Below, piece after piece: positions 1 through 8,572 of a stretch of 52,373 nt of DNA. Origin of the DNA: CAKOTZ01 sp964489885 (GTDB lineage Bacteria; Bacillota; Clostridia; TANB77; CAG-508); the NCBI GenBank assembly GCA_964489885.1, contig CAZAZX010000010.1:1-52373 (forward strand). The letters are read 5' to 3'. The notes under the pieces were generated by a model. It searched no databases. It saw only the letters and a list, made by a program, of their open reading frames with translations, and was not told the DNA's origin. Each line of letters opens with the position of its first letter. The stretch's first letter is position 1. Position numbers and translations under genes: made by a program.

Positions 1-69
1 AGTGCTGGAAACTATTGAAAAATAAGGAAAACCCCAGTAAAAAAAACTCATACATACTTCAGCCTTCAA

Positions 70-98
70 TTGACAAATTATAGAAATAATAGTATAAT
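70..98 (+). promoter_or_regulatory. Sigma-A type promoter near window start
   Basis: TTGACA at 70-75 and TATAAT at 93-98 are separated by exactly 17 bases, a consensus housekeeping promoter. It reads into a 26-codon reading frame at 119 and the structured repeat at 262. No larger gene follows before RNase J at 481. Confidence 0.6.
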
Positions 99-118
99 AT
101 CAAAAGCATTATTCAGAA

Positions 119-199
119 ATGAATAAAAATGAGATTTATGTATTAAAAGAAATGAAAAATGATTCGGAAATTAATAAAATTATTAACAATTTTATTTAA
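119..199 (+). CDS. Possible 26-residue peptide, unknown
   Basis: An ATG frame of 26 codons ends in TAA about 20 bases downstream of a consensus promoter. The peptide is charged and hydrophilic, beginning MNKNEIYVLKEM. No convincing Shine-Dalgarno sequence precedes it. It may be a real small peptide, a leader peptide, or a chance frame; I do not recognise it. Confidence 0.25.
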   Translation: MNKNEIYVLKEMKNDSEINKIINNFI

Positions 200-261
200 T
201 AATTCAAAAGAAAAGTAATATTGCGTAAATCATGAGAGAAGATGCCAATATTAGTAATATA

Positions 262-325
262 TTATTGCGAAGGCAACAAGATTCACCTACAGCTTTAGCT
301 ATGTAAGGAGGTGGGTCTGGTTATA
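262..325 (+). repeat. Dispersed structured repeat, full-length copy 1
   Basis: Copy of an element found elsewhere in the window. It has the conserved 5' part TTATTGCGAAGGCAACAAG, which forms a TTGC/GCAA hairpin. A second hairpin around AGCTTTAGCT follows, then the conserved 3' part GGTGGGTCTGG. Here the first stem uses C-G where other copies use T-A. The 480 bases before RNase J hold only this element, a promoter and a 26-codon frame. Confidence 0.7.
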
Positions 326-480
326 AAATATAATGATTTTACAATAAAATAATTGATGGTTTTTTGTGCGGAATAAATATTTAATTTGAATAAAAAAATA
401 ATTTTGTATAAGAATATTAATATTCTATCTTTTTTTACATAACCATTTTAGAACATATATAAGAAAAAGGAGAATAATAA

Positions 481-2343
481 ATGGAAAGAGAAGAAAAAAA
501 GAATAATACTCCAAGAGATAGGAGATTGTCAAACAAAGAAAAAACAACAATAAAAACAAAAATTGTTGAAACAGAAAAAAATAATTATGACAACAAAAAG
601 AAAGTAAGCAATTTAAAAACAAGGAGACCAAGAAGAAATAAGATTGAAACAAAATCAGAAAAGAAAAGTGAAGATGTAAAATTTAAAAAGAGTAATCTTA
701 AAATAATTCCTTTAGGTGGTTTGCTTGAAATTGGAAAAAATATGACAGTTTTTGAATATGAAGACGATATAATAATTGTTGATTGCGGTATGGCTTTCCC
801 AGAAGACGAAATGTTAGGAGTAGACTTAGTTATACCAGATATAACATATCTAGAAAAAAACAAAGAAAAAATTAAGGGATTAGTTGTAACACATGGCCAT
901 GAAGATCATATTGGTGCAATTCCATATTTATTAAAACAAATTGATGTTCCAATTTATGCAACTAAACTAACAATAGGATTAATAGAAAATAAATTGGAAG
1001 AACATAAACTTTTAAGAAAAACAAAACTTCATACAGTAAAACAGGGTGAAACTGTAAAGCTAGGTAAAATGAAAGTCGAATTTATTAGAAGTTGTCACAG
1101 TATACCTGACTCTGTTATTTTTGCAATTACAACACCTGTAGGAACTGTTGTTCATACAGGCGACTTTAAAATGGATTATACGCCAATTGATGGTGAAAAA
1201 ATGGATTTGGGAAGACTTGCTGAAATAGGAAACAAAGGAGTTTTAGCTTTACTTTCTGATAGCACAAATGCAGAAAGACAAGGATACACTATGTCAGAAA
1301 GAACAGTAGGAAATGTATTAGAAAAATTATTTGTTAATTGTACTAAAAGAATAGTTGTTGCAACATTTGCATCAAATGTTCATCGTGTTCAACAAATTGT
1401 AAATTGTGCTGTTGCAAATAATAGAAAAGTTGCTGTATGTGGCAGAAGTATGGTTAATATGATTGATACAGCAAGAGAATTAGGATATATAGATGCACCA
1501 GATAATTTATTTATAGAAATAGATATGATAAAAAACTACCCTGATGAAAGATTAGTTATTATCACAACAGGAAGTCAAGGAGAACCAATGTCAGCTTTAA
1601 CAAGGATGGCTGCAGGAGATCATAGGAAAGTTGAAATTACACCTAATGATTTAGTAATAATTTCAGCAAATCCAATACCAGGAAACGAAAAATTAGTTGC
1701 TAAAGTTATAGATGATTTACTACAACTTGGTGCAGAAGTTGTATATAGTTCTCTTGCAGATGTACACGTTTCAGGGCATGCATGCCAAGAAGAACAAAAA
1801 TTAATGTTATCATTAATAAAGCCTAAATTCTTTATACCAGTTCATGGTGAATTTAGACATTTGCAAGCACATAAACAAACAGCAATATCTGTTGGAATAC
1901 CTGAAGAAAACGTGTTTACTATGACAAATGGTAGAGTGCTTGAATTAAATGAGGATTCAGCAAAATTAACAGGAACTGTTCCATTTGGAAGAATTTTTGT
2001 TGATGGCCTAGGTGTTGGAGACGTTGGAAATATTGTGTTGCGTGATAGACAACATTTATCACAAGATGGGTTAATAGTAATTGTTTTAACAATGGATTCA
2101 GCTACTGGATTAGCAATTGCAGGACCAGATGTAATTTCAAGAGGTTTTGTATATGTAAGAGAATCTGAAAACTTAATGGAAGAAATTAAAAAACTTGTAA
2201 GAGATGAAATTAAAAAATGCGAAGAAAGAAAAATTATGGATTGGGCAACAATTAAGTCAAGTTTACGTGATAGTTTAAGAGATTATGTATTCCAAAAAAC
2301 AAAGAGAAATCCTATGATTTTGCCAATTATAATGGAAGTGTAG
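481..2343 (+). CDS. rnj: Ribonuclease J
   Basis: Metallo-beta-lactamase/beta-CASP nuclease with endo- and 5'-3' exoribonuclease activity, acting in mRNA decay and rRNA maturation. The zinc motif HGHEDH lies at residues 138-143, with the beta-lactamase fold from about residue 73 and the family C-terminal domain at the end. The protein has 620 residues, longer than the roughly 555 of Bacillus RNase J1, because of a lysine- and arginine-rich N-terminal extension of about 70 residues that is probably disordered or RNA-binding. The start follows AAGGAG with 8-base spacing. The gene is monocistronic, with its own terminator at 2349. Whether it corresponds to J1 or J2 cannot be decided. Confidence 0.95.
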   Translation: MEREEKKNNTPRDRRLSNKEKTTIKTKIVETEKNNYDNKKKVSNLKTRRPRRNKIETKSEKKSEDVKFKKSNLKIIPLGGLLEIGKNMTVFEYEDDIIIVDCGMAFPEDEMLGVDLVIPDITYLEKNKEKIKGLVVTHGHEDHIGAIPYLLKQIDVPIYATKLTIGLIENKLEEHKLLRKTKLHTVKQGETVKLGKMKVEFIRSCHSIPDSVIFAITTPVGTVVHTGDFKMDYTPIDGEKMDLGRLAEIGNKGVLALLSDSTNAERQGYTMSERTVGNVLEKLFVNCTKRIVVATFASNVHRVQQIVNCAVANNRKVAVCGRSMVNMIDTARELGYIDAPDNLFIEIDMIKNYPDERLVIITTGSQGEPMSALTRMAAGDHRKVEITPNDLVIISANPIPGNEKLVAKVIDDLLQLGAEVVYSSLADVHVSGHACQEEQKLMLSLIKPKFFIPVHGEFRHLQAHKQTAISVGIPEENVFTMTNGRVLELNEDSAKLTGTVPFGRIFVDGLGVGDVGNIVLRDRQHLSQDGLIVIVLTMDSATGLAIAGPDVISRGFVYVRESENLMEEIKKLVRDEIKKCEERKIMDWATIKSSLRDSLRDYVFQKTKRNPMILPIIMEV

Positions 2344-2348
2344 TTGAA

Positions 2349-2385
2349 AAAGAGAAAATTTACTTGTTAAATTTTCTCTTTTTTA
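2349..2385 (+). terminator. Intrinsic terminator after RNase J
   Basis: A 14-bp perfect stem (2349-2362 with 2368-2381) and a 5-base loop are followed by T residues. Confidence 0.85.
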
Positions 2386-2427
2386 GTATAATTGTGTTAT
2401 TGTAAACAAAGAAAGGATTTGTTGAAA

Positions 2428-4080
2428 ATGAATAATAAAGAATTAGCAGAATTTATATTTCCTAATATAAAAGATTCATCATATTATGAAGAAAAATATG
2501 CAAGAAGAAATTTAAAAGAAGGAGCAATGGTAACAAGATTTGCCCCAAGTCCAACAGGCTTTGTACATATTGGCGGGTTATTTTCAGCTTTAGTTAATAT
2601 GAAACTTGCAAATCAAACAAATGGAGTTTTCTTTTTAAGAATAGAGGATACAGACAAGAAAAGAGAAGTAGAAAATGGGGTAAAAGGAATAGTAGATTCT
2701 TTAAAAAACTTTAACATAGTTCCAGATGAAGGAGTAACTGGGGAAGATTCAGAAATTGGAGAATATGGACCATATACACAAAGTAAACGTGGCGACATTT
2801 ATAAATCCTATGTAAAAAAATTACTTGAAAATGGACAAGCTTATCTTTGCTTTTGTACACCAGAAGAATTAGAAGAAATTCGTAAAAAACAAGAAACTGC
2901 AAAAGAAAGACCTGGTTACTATGGGAAATGGGCAAAATGTAGAAAAATGCCACTTGACATGGTAAAAGAAAAAGTTGAAAATGGAGAGCCTTATATAATC
3001 AGATTTAAATCTCCGGGAAATCCTGACAAAAAAATAAAACATCATGATTTAATTAAGGGAAATGTAGATTTTCCAGAAAATGATTTGGACATTGTAATTT
3101 TAAAATCTGATGGATTACCTACATATCATTTTGCACATGCTGTAGATGATCATTTAATGGGTACGACGCATGTTATTCGTGGAGATGAATGGTTATCATC
3201 AGTTCCAATTCATTTACAACTATTCCAAACTTTAGGATTTAAAATTCCTAAATTTGCTCATGTATCACCAATGATGAAAGAAGATAATGGTGCAAAAAGA
3301 AAAATAAGTAAGAGAAAAGATCCAGAAGCTGCAGTAAGTTATTATCATGAACAAGGAATTCCAGCAGAAGCTGTAATAGAATATTTGCTAAATATTGCAA
3401 ATTCAAACTTTGAAGGCTGGAGAAGAGCAAATAAAGATGCTTCAATTGATGAATTTGAATTAACGATAAATAAAATGGGAGTAAGTGGTGCTGTATTTGA
3501 TATGGTTAAGTTATTAGATATATCAAAAACTGTAATATCAAAATACACAGCAAATGATATTTATGATGAAGTATTAGAATGGTCAAAACAATATGACAAT
3601 GAATTACAAGATTTATTAGAAAGTGATAAAGATTATTCTCTAAGAGTTCTAAATATTGAAAGAGGAAATGCAAAGCCTAGAAAAGACATAGCAAAATGGT
3701 CAGATGTTAAAGAAAATATTAAATATATGTATGATACAGAGTTTTTCAAAAATTCTGAAGAATATGAATTCCAAAAAATAAATGATAAAGAAAAGATAAA
3801 AGAACTTTTAAACAAATACATAGAAAAATATTTTGATTTAAATGATGATAAACAAACTTGGTTTAACAAGATGAAGGATTTAGCTGAAGAAATGGGATAT
3901 GCAAGAGAAGTTAAATTATTTAAACAAGAACCAGAAAAATACGAAGCTCATGTTGGAGATGTAAGTACTGTAATTCGTGTTGCATTGACAAAGAGACATA
4001 ACACACCAGACTTATATGAGATTATGCAAGTATTAGGTAAGGAAAGCATAGAAAAAAGAGTTAAACTATTTTTAAACTAG
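2428..4080 (+). CDS. gltX: Glutamyl-tRNA synthetase
   Basis: Class I aminoacyl-tRNA synthetase charging tRNA-Glu (possibly also tRNA-Gln, as in most Firmicutes). The HIGH-like motif appears in FAPSPTGFVHIGGL and the KMSKS-like motif as KRKISKRKD. The Rossmann core is followed by a helical anticodon-binding C-terminal half. The frame opens upstream at 2392, but 2428 is preferred: AAAGG lies upstream of it and the protein then begins MNNKELAEF. Product is 550 residues, at the long end for GltX. Confidence 0.93.
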   Translation: MNNKELAEFIFPNIKDSSYYEEKYARRNLKEGAMVTRFAPSPTGFVHIGGLFSALVNMKLANQTNGVFFLRIEDTDKKREVENGVKGIVDSLKNFNIVPDEGVTGEDSEIGEYGPYTQSKRGDIYKSYVKKLLENGQAYLCFCTPEELEEIRKKQETAKERPGYYGKWAKCRKMPLDMVKEKVENGEPYIIRFKSPGNPDKKIKHHDLIKGNVDFPENDLDIVILKSDGLPTYHFAHAVDDHLMGTTHVIRGDEWLSSVPIHLQLFQTLGFKIPKFAHVSPMMKEDNGAKRKISKRKDPEAAVSYYHEQGIPAEAVIEYLLNIANSNFEGWRRANKDASIDEFELTINKMGVSGAVFDMVKLLDISKTVISKYTANDIYDEVLEWSKQYDNELQDLLESDKDYSLRVLNIERGNAKPRKDIAKWSDVKENIKYMYDTEFFKNSEEYEFQKINDKEKIKELLNKYIEKYFDLNDDKQTWFNKMKDLAEEMGYAREVKLFKQEPEKYEAHVGDVSTVIRVALTKRHNTPDLYEIMQVLGKESIEKRVKLFLN

Positions 4081-4153
4081 ATGTTTATTTATCATATTAA
4101 TATATTGCACAACAACAGTACTTATTTTAGTTTAAAGGAGAAAAACAATAGAT

Positions 4154-4345
4154 ATGGAATATAATGTTGGAGATATTGTTAAATTAAAAAAGAAGCACCC
4201 ATGTGGAAGCAGACTATGGGAACTTACAAGAGTTGGTGTGGATTTTAAATTAAAGTGCTTAGGGTGTAATCATATAATTACTGTTCAAAGACCAGAAGCA
4301 TTAAAAATGATAATTTCAAAGGAGGAAAAAAATGACGCCACATAA
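4154..4345 (+). CDS. DUF951 family protein
   Basis: Small 63-residue protein with the family pattern: a hydrophilic N-terminus (YNVGDIVKLKKKHPCG), then W, RVGVDFKLKCLGC and a basic segment. The cysteines in HPCG and CLGC could bind zinc. Function is unknown; the family is common in Firmicutes. An AAAGGAG ribosome site lies 10-15 bases upstream. Its last codons overlap the start of deoD by 14 bases, so the two are probably translationally coupled. Confidence 0.8.
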   Translation: MEYNVGDIVKLKKKHPCGSRLWELTRVGVDFKLKCLGCNHIITVQRPEALKMIISKEEKNDAT

Positions 4346-5045
4346 TGAAGCAAAGAAGGGTGAAATAGCAAAAATAGTTTTAATGCCTGGAGATCCATTA
4401 AGGGCAAAATATATTGCAGAAAATTTTTTAGAAGATGTAAAATTAGTAAATCAAGTTAGAAATATATTTGCATATACCGGAAAGTATAAGGGCAAAGAAA
4501 TTACTGTTATGGCATCAGGAATGGGCATGGCAAGCATGGGCATTTATGCTTACGAATTATATAAATTTTATGATGTTGAATCTATAATAAGAATAGGCTC
4601 TTGTGGAGGATATGATGAAAATTTAAAATTATTTGATACAATTTTAGTTGATAATAGTTATACTGAGGGAACGTTTGCATATACATTTAATAATGAAAAA
4701 ATTAATGAAATTGAAGCTTCTATAGAATTAAATGAAAAAATAGAAAGAACAGCCATAGAAAACAATATAAAATTAGTTAAGGGAACAGTGCTTTGTAGTG
4801 ATTGTTTTGATTTATATATTCCTCATGTTGAAACATTATTAAATAGAATACCAGAACACATAATTGCAGCAGAAATGGAATCTTTTTCACTTTTATATTT
4901 GGCAAAACATTTACATAAAAAAGCTGCCTGTCTTTTAACTGTAGTAGATATTCCATCAGTAAAAAATCAAATTTCAAGTGAAGAAAGACAAACAGCTTTA
5001 AATGATATGATAAAATTGAGCTTAGAATCAAGTTTAAAAATTTAA
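4332..5045 (+). CDS. deoD: Purine nucleoside phosphorylase, DeoD type
   Basis: Hexameric purine nucleoside phosphorylase of the nucleoside salvage pathway, splitting (deoxy)inosine and related nucleosides with phosphate. The 237-residue length matches the bacterial DeoD type. Visible signatures are VLMPGDPLRAKYIAE (phosphate binding), GMGMASMGIYAYEL, RIGSCGGY and the catalytic region AAEMESFSLLYLA. The ribosome site GGAGGA precedes the ATG within the upstream DUF951 gene. A second deoxynucleoside catabolic gene, deoB, lies 40 kb away in this window. Confidence 0.93.
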   Translation: MTPHNEAKKGEIAKIVLMPGDPLRAKYIAENFLEDVKLVNQVRNIFAYTGKYKGKEITVMASGMGMASMGIYAYELYKFYDVESIIRIGSCGGYDENLKLFDTILVDNSYTEGTFAYTFNNEKINEIEASIELNEKIERTAIENNIKLVKGTVLCSDCFDLYIPHVETLLNRIPEHIIAAEMESFSLLYLAKHLHKKAACLLTVVDIPSVKNQISSEERQTALNDMIKLSLESSLKI

Positions 5046-5048
5046 AAT

Positions 5049-5077
5049 TTGAAAAAAATGTTAATTTATGTTATAAT
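5049..5077 (+). promoter_or_regulatory. Sigma-A promoter of the 5.1-kb cassette gene
   Basis: TTGAAA (5049-5054), a 17-base spacer and TATAAT (5072-5077). It begins four bases after the deoD stop codon and is as AT-rich as the native genome, in contrast to the gene it drives. Confidence 0.75.
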
Positions 5078-5129
5078 AAAATTTGTATAAAATTTTTGCT
5101 TTACTATACAACCAAAAGGGGGAATCAAA

Positions 5130-5492
5130 ATGGTAAAGCACGTAATCCGGTTTGTAGTCGTTTTTTTTATGTTCAATGCATTGTTCAACATCGCATTGAC
5201 AGAAAATGATATGTGGCAAGTCGTGAAGATGAGTTGCGCAAGCACGTTGCTTGGGACAGCAGTCTTTGTACTGCTTGCTTTCATTCTCAGGTTGGTTCAT
5301 GCGGAAACAATGAGGCTTTTTTTAGTCTTAGCTGTTCCAATTGGTTTTTTTGCTGGATTGCTTGTTTTTGAAGTGGCGTGTGCACCATTAATTTCTGCGG
5401 GCTTACGCTTTCAAGCTTACTTTGTGGCAATTTTTTCTTGCGCATTAATTGCTTTGTGCGAGATTAAATTGCTTGAAGAAGAAGGCTATTGA
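5130..5492 (+). CDS. Four-helix membrane protein, atypical composition
   Basis: A 120-residue protein with four predicted membrane helices (about residues 4-22, 36-56, 60-80 and 91-112) and a short acidic tail ending EEEGY. The ribosome site AAAGGGGG is strong. The coding sequence uses G- and C-ending codons and has far higher G+C than flanking genes. It has its own consensus promoter and a strong hairpin downstream, so it is a self-contained transcription unit inserted between deoD and the 5.6-kb gene. I do not recognise the family. It is probably laterally acquired or under unusual codon selection. Confidence 0.75.
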   Translation: MVKHVIRFVVVFFMFNALFNIALTENDMWQVVKMSCASTLLGTAVFVLLAFILRLVHAETMRLFLVLAVPIGFFAGLLVFEVACAPLISAGLRFQAYFVAIFSCALIALCEIKLLEEEGY

Positions 5493-5510
5493 GATTCTCT
5501 AGTGTGATGG

Positions 5511-5537
5511 AGGGCAGGCACATATTGTGCCTGCCCT
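5511..5537 (+). terminator. GC-rich terminator of the 5.1-kb cassette
   Basis: A 12-bp perfect stem (5511-5522 with 5526-5537) with a TAT loop, followed by a weak T-rich tract. Its G+C resembles the cassette, not the host. Confidence 0.75.
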
Positions 5538-5586
5538 TTGGTATATTATTAAGAAAAATAATCATAATAATTTTTGGTGATTAAAA

Positions 5587-5838
5587 ATGCAAATATCATG
5601 GTTGAAAGCAAAAGGAGATAATAAAAGCTTTAAGATCCAAGAAAAATTAGGGATGGATGTTTTTGAAATTGAAGATTTAGAAAATACAGATAAAGAAATT
5701 GAAAAACTTATTAATAATAAGTACGATACTATATTTATGTCAAATGAATTAGCTGGTTTTTCGGAAAATATTTTTAAAAAATATTCGAAAAATAATGATG
5801 TTAGAATATTTATTGCACCAAAAAATAAAATTAGATAA
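5587..5838 (+). CDS. Small protein, unknown
   Basis: An 83-residue hydrophilic protein with native codon use. Alternating hydrophobic strands and helices (NKYDTIFMSNELAGF and a final VRIFIAPKN) suggest a small alpha/beta fold resembling the F subunit of V-type ATPases or similar small Rossmann-like proteins, but this is only a resemblance. The upstream GGTGAT is a weak ribosome site. It precedes a yyaC-like gene by 62 bases and may share its transcript. Confidence 0.6.
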   Translation: MQISWLKAKGDNKSFKIQEKLGMDVFEIEDLENTDKEIEKLINNKYDTIFMSNELAGFSENIFKKYSKNNDVRIFIAPKNKIR

Positions 5839-5900
5839 GTAATATCACTTTAAATTTTGAATATACTTTACAAAATAGAGTAGAAAGAAAGTGACAGAAA

Positions 5901-6446
5901 ATGCCAAATAGTTTATATGACAATTTTGTAAATGATTTTAGTAAAGTTATGTGTGATTTAGCAGATAACAGGCAATATTCAAACATTATATTTTTATGTA
6001 TTGGAACAGATAGAATAACAGGAGATAGCTTTGGACCTTTAGTTGGATATAAATTAAACTCATATTTTGCAGATGCAGATAGAATAAATATAATAGGCGA
6101 TTTGTCTAATCCTGTCACTTCAAATAATATAATTAGTATTTCAAACCAAATAAGAGAAAACTACACAAACCCATTTATAGTTGCAGTAGATTCTGCCCTA
6201 GATAATGCTCAAAATGTTGGAAATATTATAGTTTCAGAAGGACCATTAAGCTTAGGAACAAGCATAAAAAGAACATATATAGATGTTGGCCACATGAATA
6301 TAAAAGGAATTGTAGCAGAAAATACATCTTCAGCTGCAAATAATTTTTGTGTATTACAAAATACTTCATTGAATTTAGTTATGAATTTAGCTAATGTTGT
6401 GTCAAGAGGAATATATAATACAATTAATTACGAGGTTGATGTATAA
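5901..6446 (+). CDS. yyaC: YyaC-like spore protease family protein
   Basis: A 181-residue protein of the YyaC family, related in fold to the spore protease GPR and the hydrogenase maturation proteases. Visible features are IIFLCIGTDRITGDSFGPLVG near residue 28, with the conserved acidic residue in the loop; the acidic VAVDSALD near residue 97; and the glycine-rich ending of the core around IDVGHMNIKGIV. The family is expressed during sporulation and its exact substrate is not established. The GAAAG region before the ATG is a modest ribosome site. The placement near spoIVF-like genes fits a sporulation role. Confidence 0.78.
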   Translation: MPNSLYDNFVNDFSKVMCDLADNRQYSNIIFLCIGTDRITGDSFGPLVGYKLNSYFADADRINIIGDLSNPVTSNNIISISNQIRENYTNPFIVAVDSALDNAQNVGNIIVSEGPLSLGTSIKRTYIDVGHMNIKGIVAENTSSAANNFCVLQNTSLNLVMNLANVVSRGIYNTINYEVDV

Positions 6447-6457
6447 AAAAATAATTT

Positions 6458-6497
6458 CTGGAAAATATTTAAATATAAGTTTTATTTTTCCAGGAGG
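6458..6497 (+). promoter_or_regulatory. Hairpin abutting the ribosome site of the 6.5-kb gene
   Basis: CTGGAAAA (6458-6465) can pair with TTTTCCAG (6486-6493), and the CAGGAGG ribosome site begins inside the 3' arm. Pairing would partly hide the Shine-Dalgarno sequence. It could also be a degenerate terminator of yyaC, although no T run follows. Confidence 0.4.
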
Positions 6498-6503
6498 AAA
6501 TCA

Positions 6504-6830
6504 ATGAATAAATCTAATATGAAAAATATGATAGTTCTGAAAAATTTACCATCAAATTTAATAGAAGAGGCTATAGTAATATTAAAAGAAAATCAAAGAA
6601 TAAAAAAATTAAATTTAGTACCACAAGAAAAGAACATTGAGGATAGTATAGATGAAGACAATTATATAATTAAAGAGGCAGAGTTTGTTATATCAAATTA
6701 CATTAGAGAAAGCGAAAAAGTAAAAGAAAATAAAGAAGAAATAATTAATAAAAAATATAAAAAGCTGAGAATAATAAGCTATGGGTTAGCCATTATGTGC
6801 TGGATAGAATTAGTATGCATATTAGTTTAA
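6504..6830 (+). CDS. Tail-anchored membrane protein, unknown
   Basis: A 108-residue charged protein with one hydrophobic segment at the C-terminus (about residues 90-107, ISYGLAIMCWIELVCILV), suggesting a tail-anchored protein facing the cytoplasm. A strong AGGAGG precedes the ATG. The middle is rich in Glu, Lys and Ile and probably helical. Native codon use. Function unknown. Confidence 0.65.
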   Translation: MNKSNMKNMIVLKNLPSNLIEEAIVILKENQRIKKLNLVPQEKNIEDSIDEDNYIIKEAEFVISNYIRESEKVKENKEEIINKKYKKLRIISYGLAIMCWIELVCILV

Positions 6831-6900
6831 ATAAGAATAAATTAAAGAGTTGTTTTTGGAAAGTTCACTTCATTTTGACAACTCTTTAATTTATTCTTAT
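6831..6900 (+). terminator. Perfect 23-bp inverted repeat, probable terminator
   Basis: Bases 6831-6853 are the exact reverse complement of 6878-6900, with a 24-base loop. The stem is unusually long for a simple terminator. A T-rich stretch follows, so it can end transcription, but it could also be the trace of a small inverted-repeat element. Confidence 0.65.
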
Positions 6901-6971
6901 TGTTTATTGTTCTAATTTTTTATTTTATACATATTATTAACTTAGAAAAACACGAAGGAAGAGGTGTTATT

Positions 6972-7853
6972 ATGATAGATAGGGCTATAAATGATGAAGA
7001 AAAAATAAGGCATGCCGAAGAAATTTATTATAGAAGGAGAAATCCCGAATTAAATAAAGAAAATTATACATCACTAAATATCAATGAAAAAAAGAATTAT
7101 AGCTTACTGAAAAAGATGTTTGTTCAAATTGTAATTTGCCTAATTATATATTTTGCATTTTATATAGTCCAAAATAGGAATTACATATTTTCTGAAGCTC
7201 TATTAAATAAAACAGATGAAATTTTATCCTATGATATAAATTTTGAAAATTTAAAACAGTTCTTGCAGAATTATTATAATAAATTTAACACTTTAGTACC
7301 AAGTTATGATGCTAATTTGATTAAAAATAACCAAATAACAGAAAATACACAGATTGAAAACGTACAAACTGAAAATAGTATTTCTGATGATATAAATAAT
7401 TCTACATATATTGAAGATGCAAGTAGTGTTATGGAAACTAACGATGATAATAAAAATGTAAATGATAATAGCTTTATTAAACCTTTAAGCGGAACTATAA
7501 CATCAAGATTTGGAAATAGGAATCCAAGTAGTCCTAATGTTCCAAAATACCATACAGGAATAGATATAAGTGCAAATATTGGAACAAAGATAGTTGCAGC
7601 AATGGATGGAAAAGCAACACAAGTTTCAGATGAAGGCGATTATGGAAAACATTTAAGAATAGAAAAAGGAGATATAACAACATTATATGCACATTGTAAT
7701 AAAATCTATATAAAGGATGGAGATAATATAAAACAAGGTGAAGAAATAGCTGAAGTTGGTCAAACAGGAAATGCCACTGGACCTCATCTTCATTTTGAAA
7801 TAAGAAAGGGAGATGAATTTTTAGATCCAGAGACATTAATAAATTTTAATTAA
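6972..7853 (+). CDS. spoIVFA: Membrane-anchored LytM/M23 protein, SpoIVFA-like
   Basis: A 293-residue protein with a cytoplasmic N-terminus, one membrane helix (about residues 44-63), an Asn- and Glu-rich linker and a C-terminal M23 domain with HTGID and GPHLHFEI, so the zinc ligands appear present. In Bacillus, SpoIVFA is a LytM-like partner that holds the SpoIVFB protease in an inhibited complex in the outer forespore membrane. The next gene here encodes a SpoIVFB-type protease, so this role is likely. The frame opens at 6900, but 6972 has the ribosome site AAGAGGTG. Because the M23 motifs are intact, it could instead be a SpoIIQ-type or cell-wall hydrolase. Confidence 0.75.
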   Translation: MIDRAINDEEKIRHAEEIYYRRRNPELNKENYTSLNINEKKNYSLLKKMFVQIVICLIIYFAFYIVQNRNYIFSEALLNKTDEILSYDINFENLKQFLQNYYNKFNTLVPSYDANLIKNNQITENTQIENVQTENSISDDINNSTYIEDASSVMETNDDNKNVNDNSFIKPLSGTITSRFGNRNPSSPNVPKYHTGIDISANIGTKIVAAMDGKATQVSDEGDYGKHLRIEKGDITTLYAHCNKIYIKDGDNIKQGEEIAEVGQTGNATGPHLHFEIRKGDEFLDPETLINFN

Positions 7854-7869
7854 TGATAAGGGAGAAAAT

Positions 7870-8485
7870 ATGCATATAAAAATAGATTTGAAAATATTTG
7901 CATTATTAATTTTATTTTGTCTTTCAAAGCAAATTGAATTATATGCGCTACTAATGATATTTATTCTATTGCATGAATTTGGACATATTATAGCAGGATT
8001 ATTATTAAAACTAAAGCCAAAAAGAATAAGTCTAAACGTATTACGGTGTATCAATAGATTTTGAAGATTATCAAAACAATCTTTCAAAAAATACACAAAA
8101 AAAGAAGATTATTATTGCATTGTCAGGTCCATTAGTTAATATAATTATTGCAATTATTTCACTTTTCATTCCAAATAGTCAAGATGTATTCTATTCAAAT
8201 TTAATATTAACAATCTTAAATTTATTGCCTATATATCCATTAGATGGCGGAAGAATAATAAAAAGTATCTTACATATAAAATTAGGATATTATGAATCAT
8301 ATAAATTATTAAATACATTATCAAACATTATGGTGGTTTTCTTAACAATAATAACTAGTATATTAATTTTTTATTTTGAAAATATAGCAATGTTGTTTAT
8401 TATTTTATATTTAATTTGGATTACTATACAAGAAAATAAAAAATTCAATTTAGTAAAAAAGGCATATTCATTAATCAATAATTAA
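7870..8485 (+). pseudogene. spoIVFB: SpoIVFB-like M50 protease, interrupted by a frameshift
   Basis: Intramembrane zinc protease of the SpoIVFB type, which cleaves pro-sigma-K in the mother cell. The first part (7870-8064) has the HEFGH zinc motif at residues 35-39 in a hydrophobic helix. The second part, read one frame on from about 8042, continues with YGVSIDFEDY, the conserved ALSGPLVN and the second metal motif NLLPIYPLDGGR, ending at 8485. One surplus base near 8041-8042 joins the parts into a protein of about 204 residues. There is no homopolymer there. It could be a sequence error, a true inactivating mutation, or recoding. The ribosome site GGGAGAA precedes the ATG. Confidence 0.85.
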
Positions 8486-8572
8486 TATTTAATTTACTTG
8501 AAAAATCCCATAATTAATAGTAAACTATTAATTGGAAAGGTACAATTTACCTTGAAGGGAGTTTTGATATAT

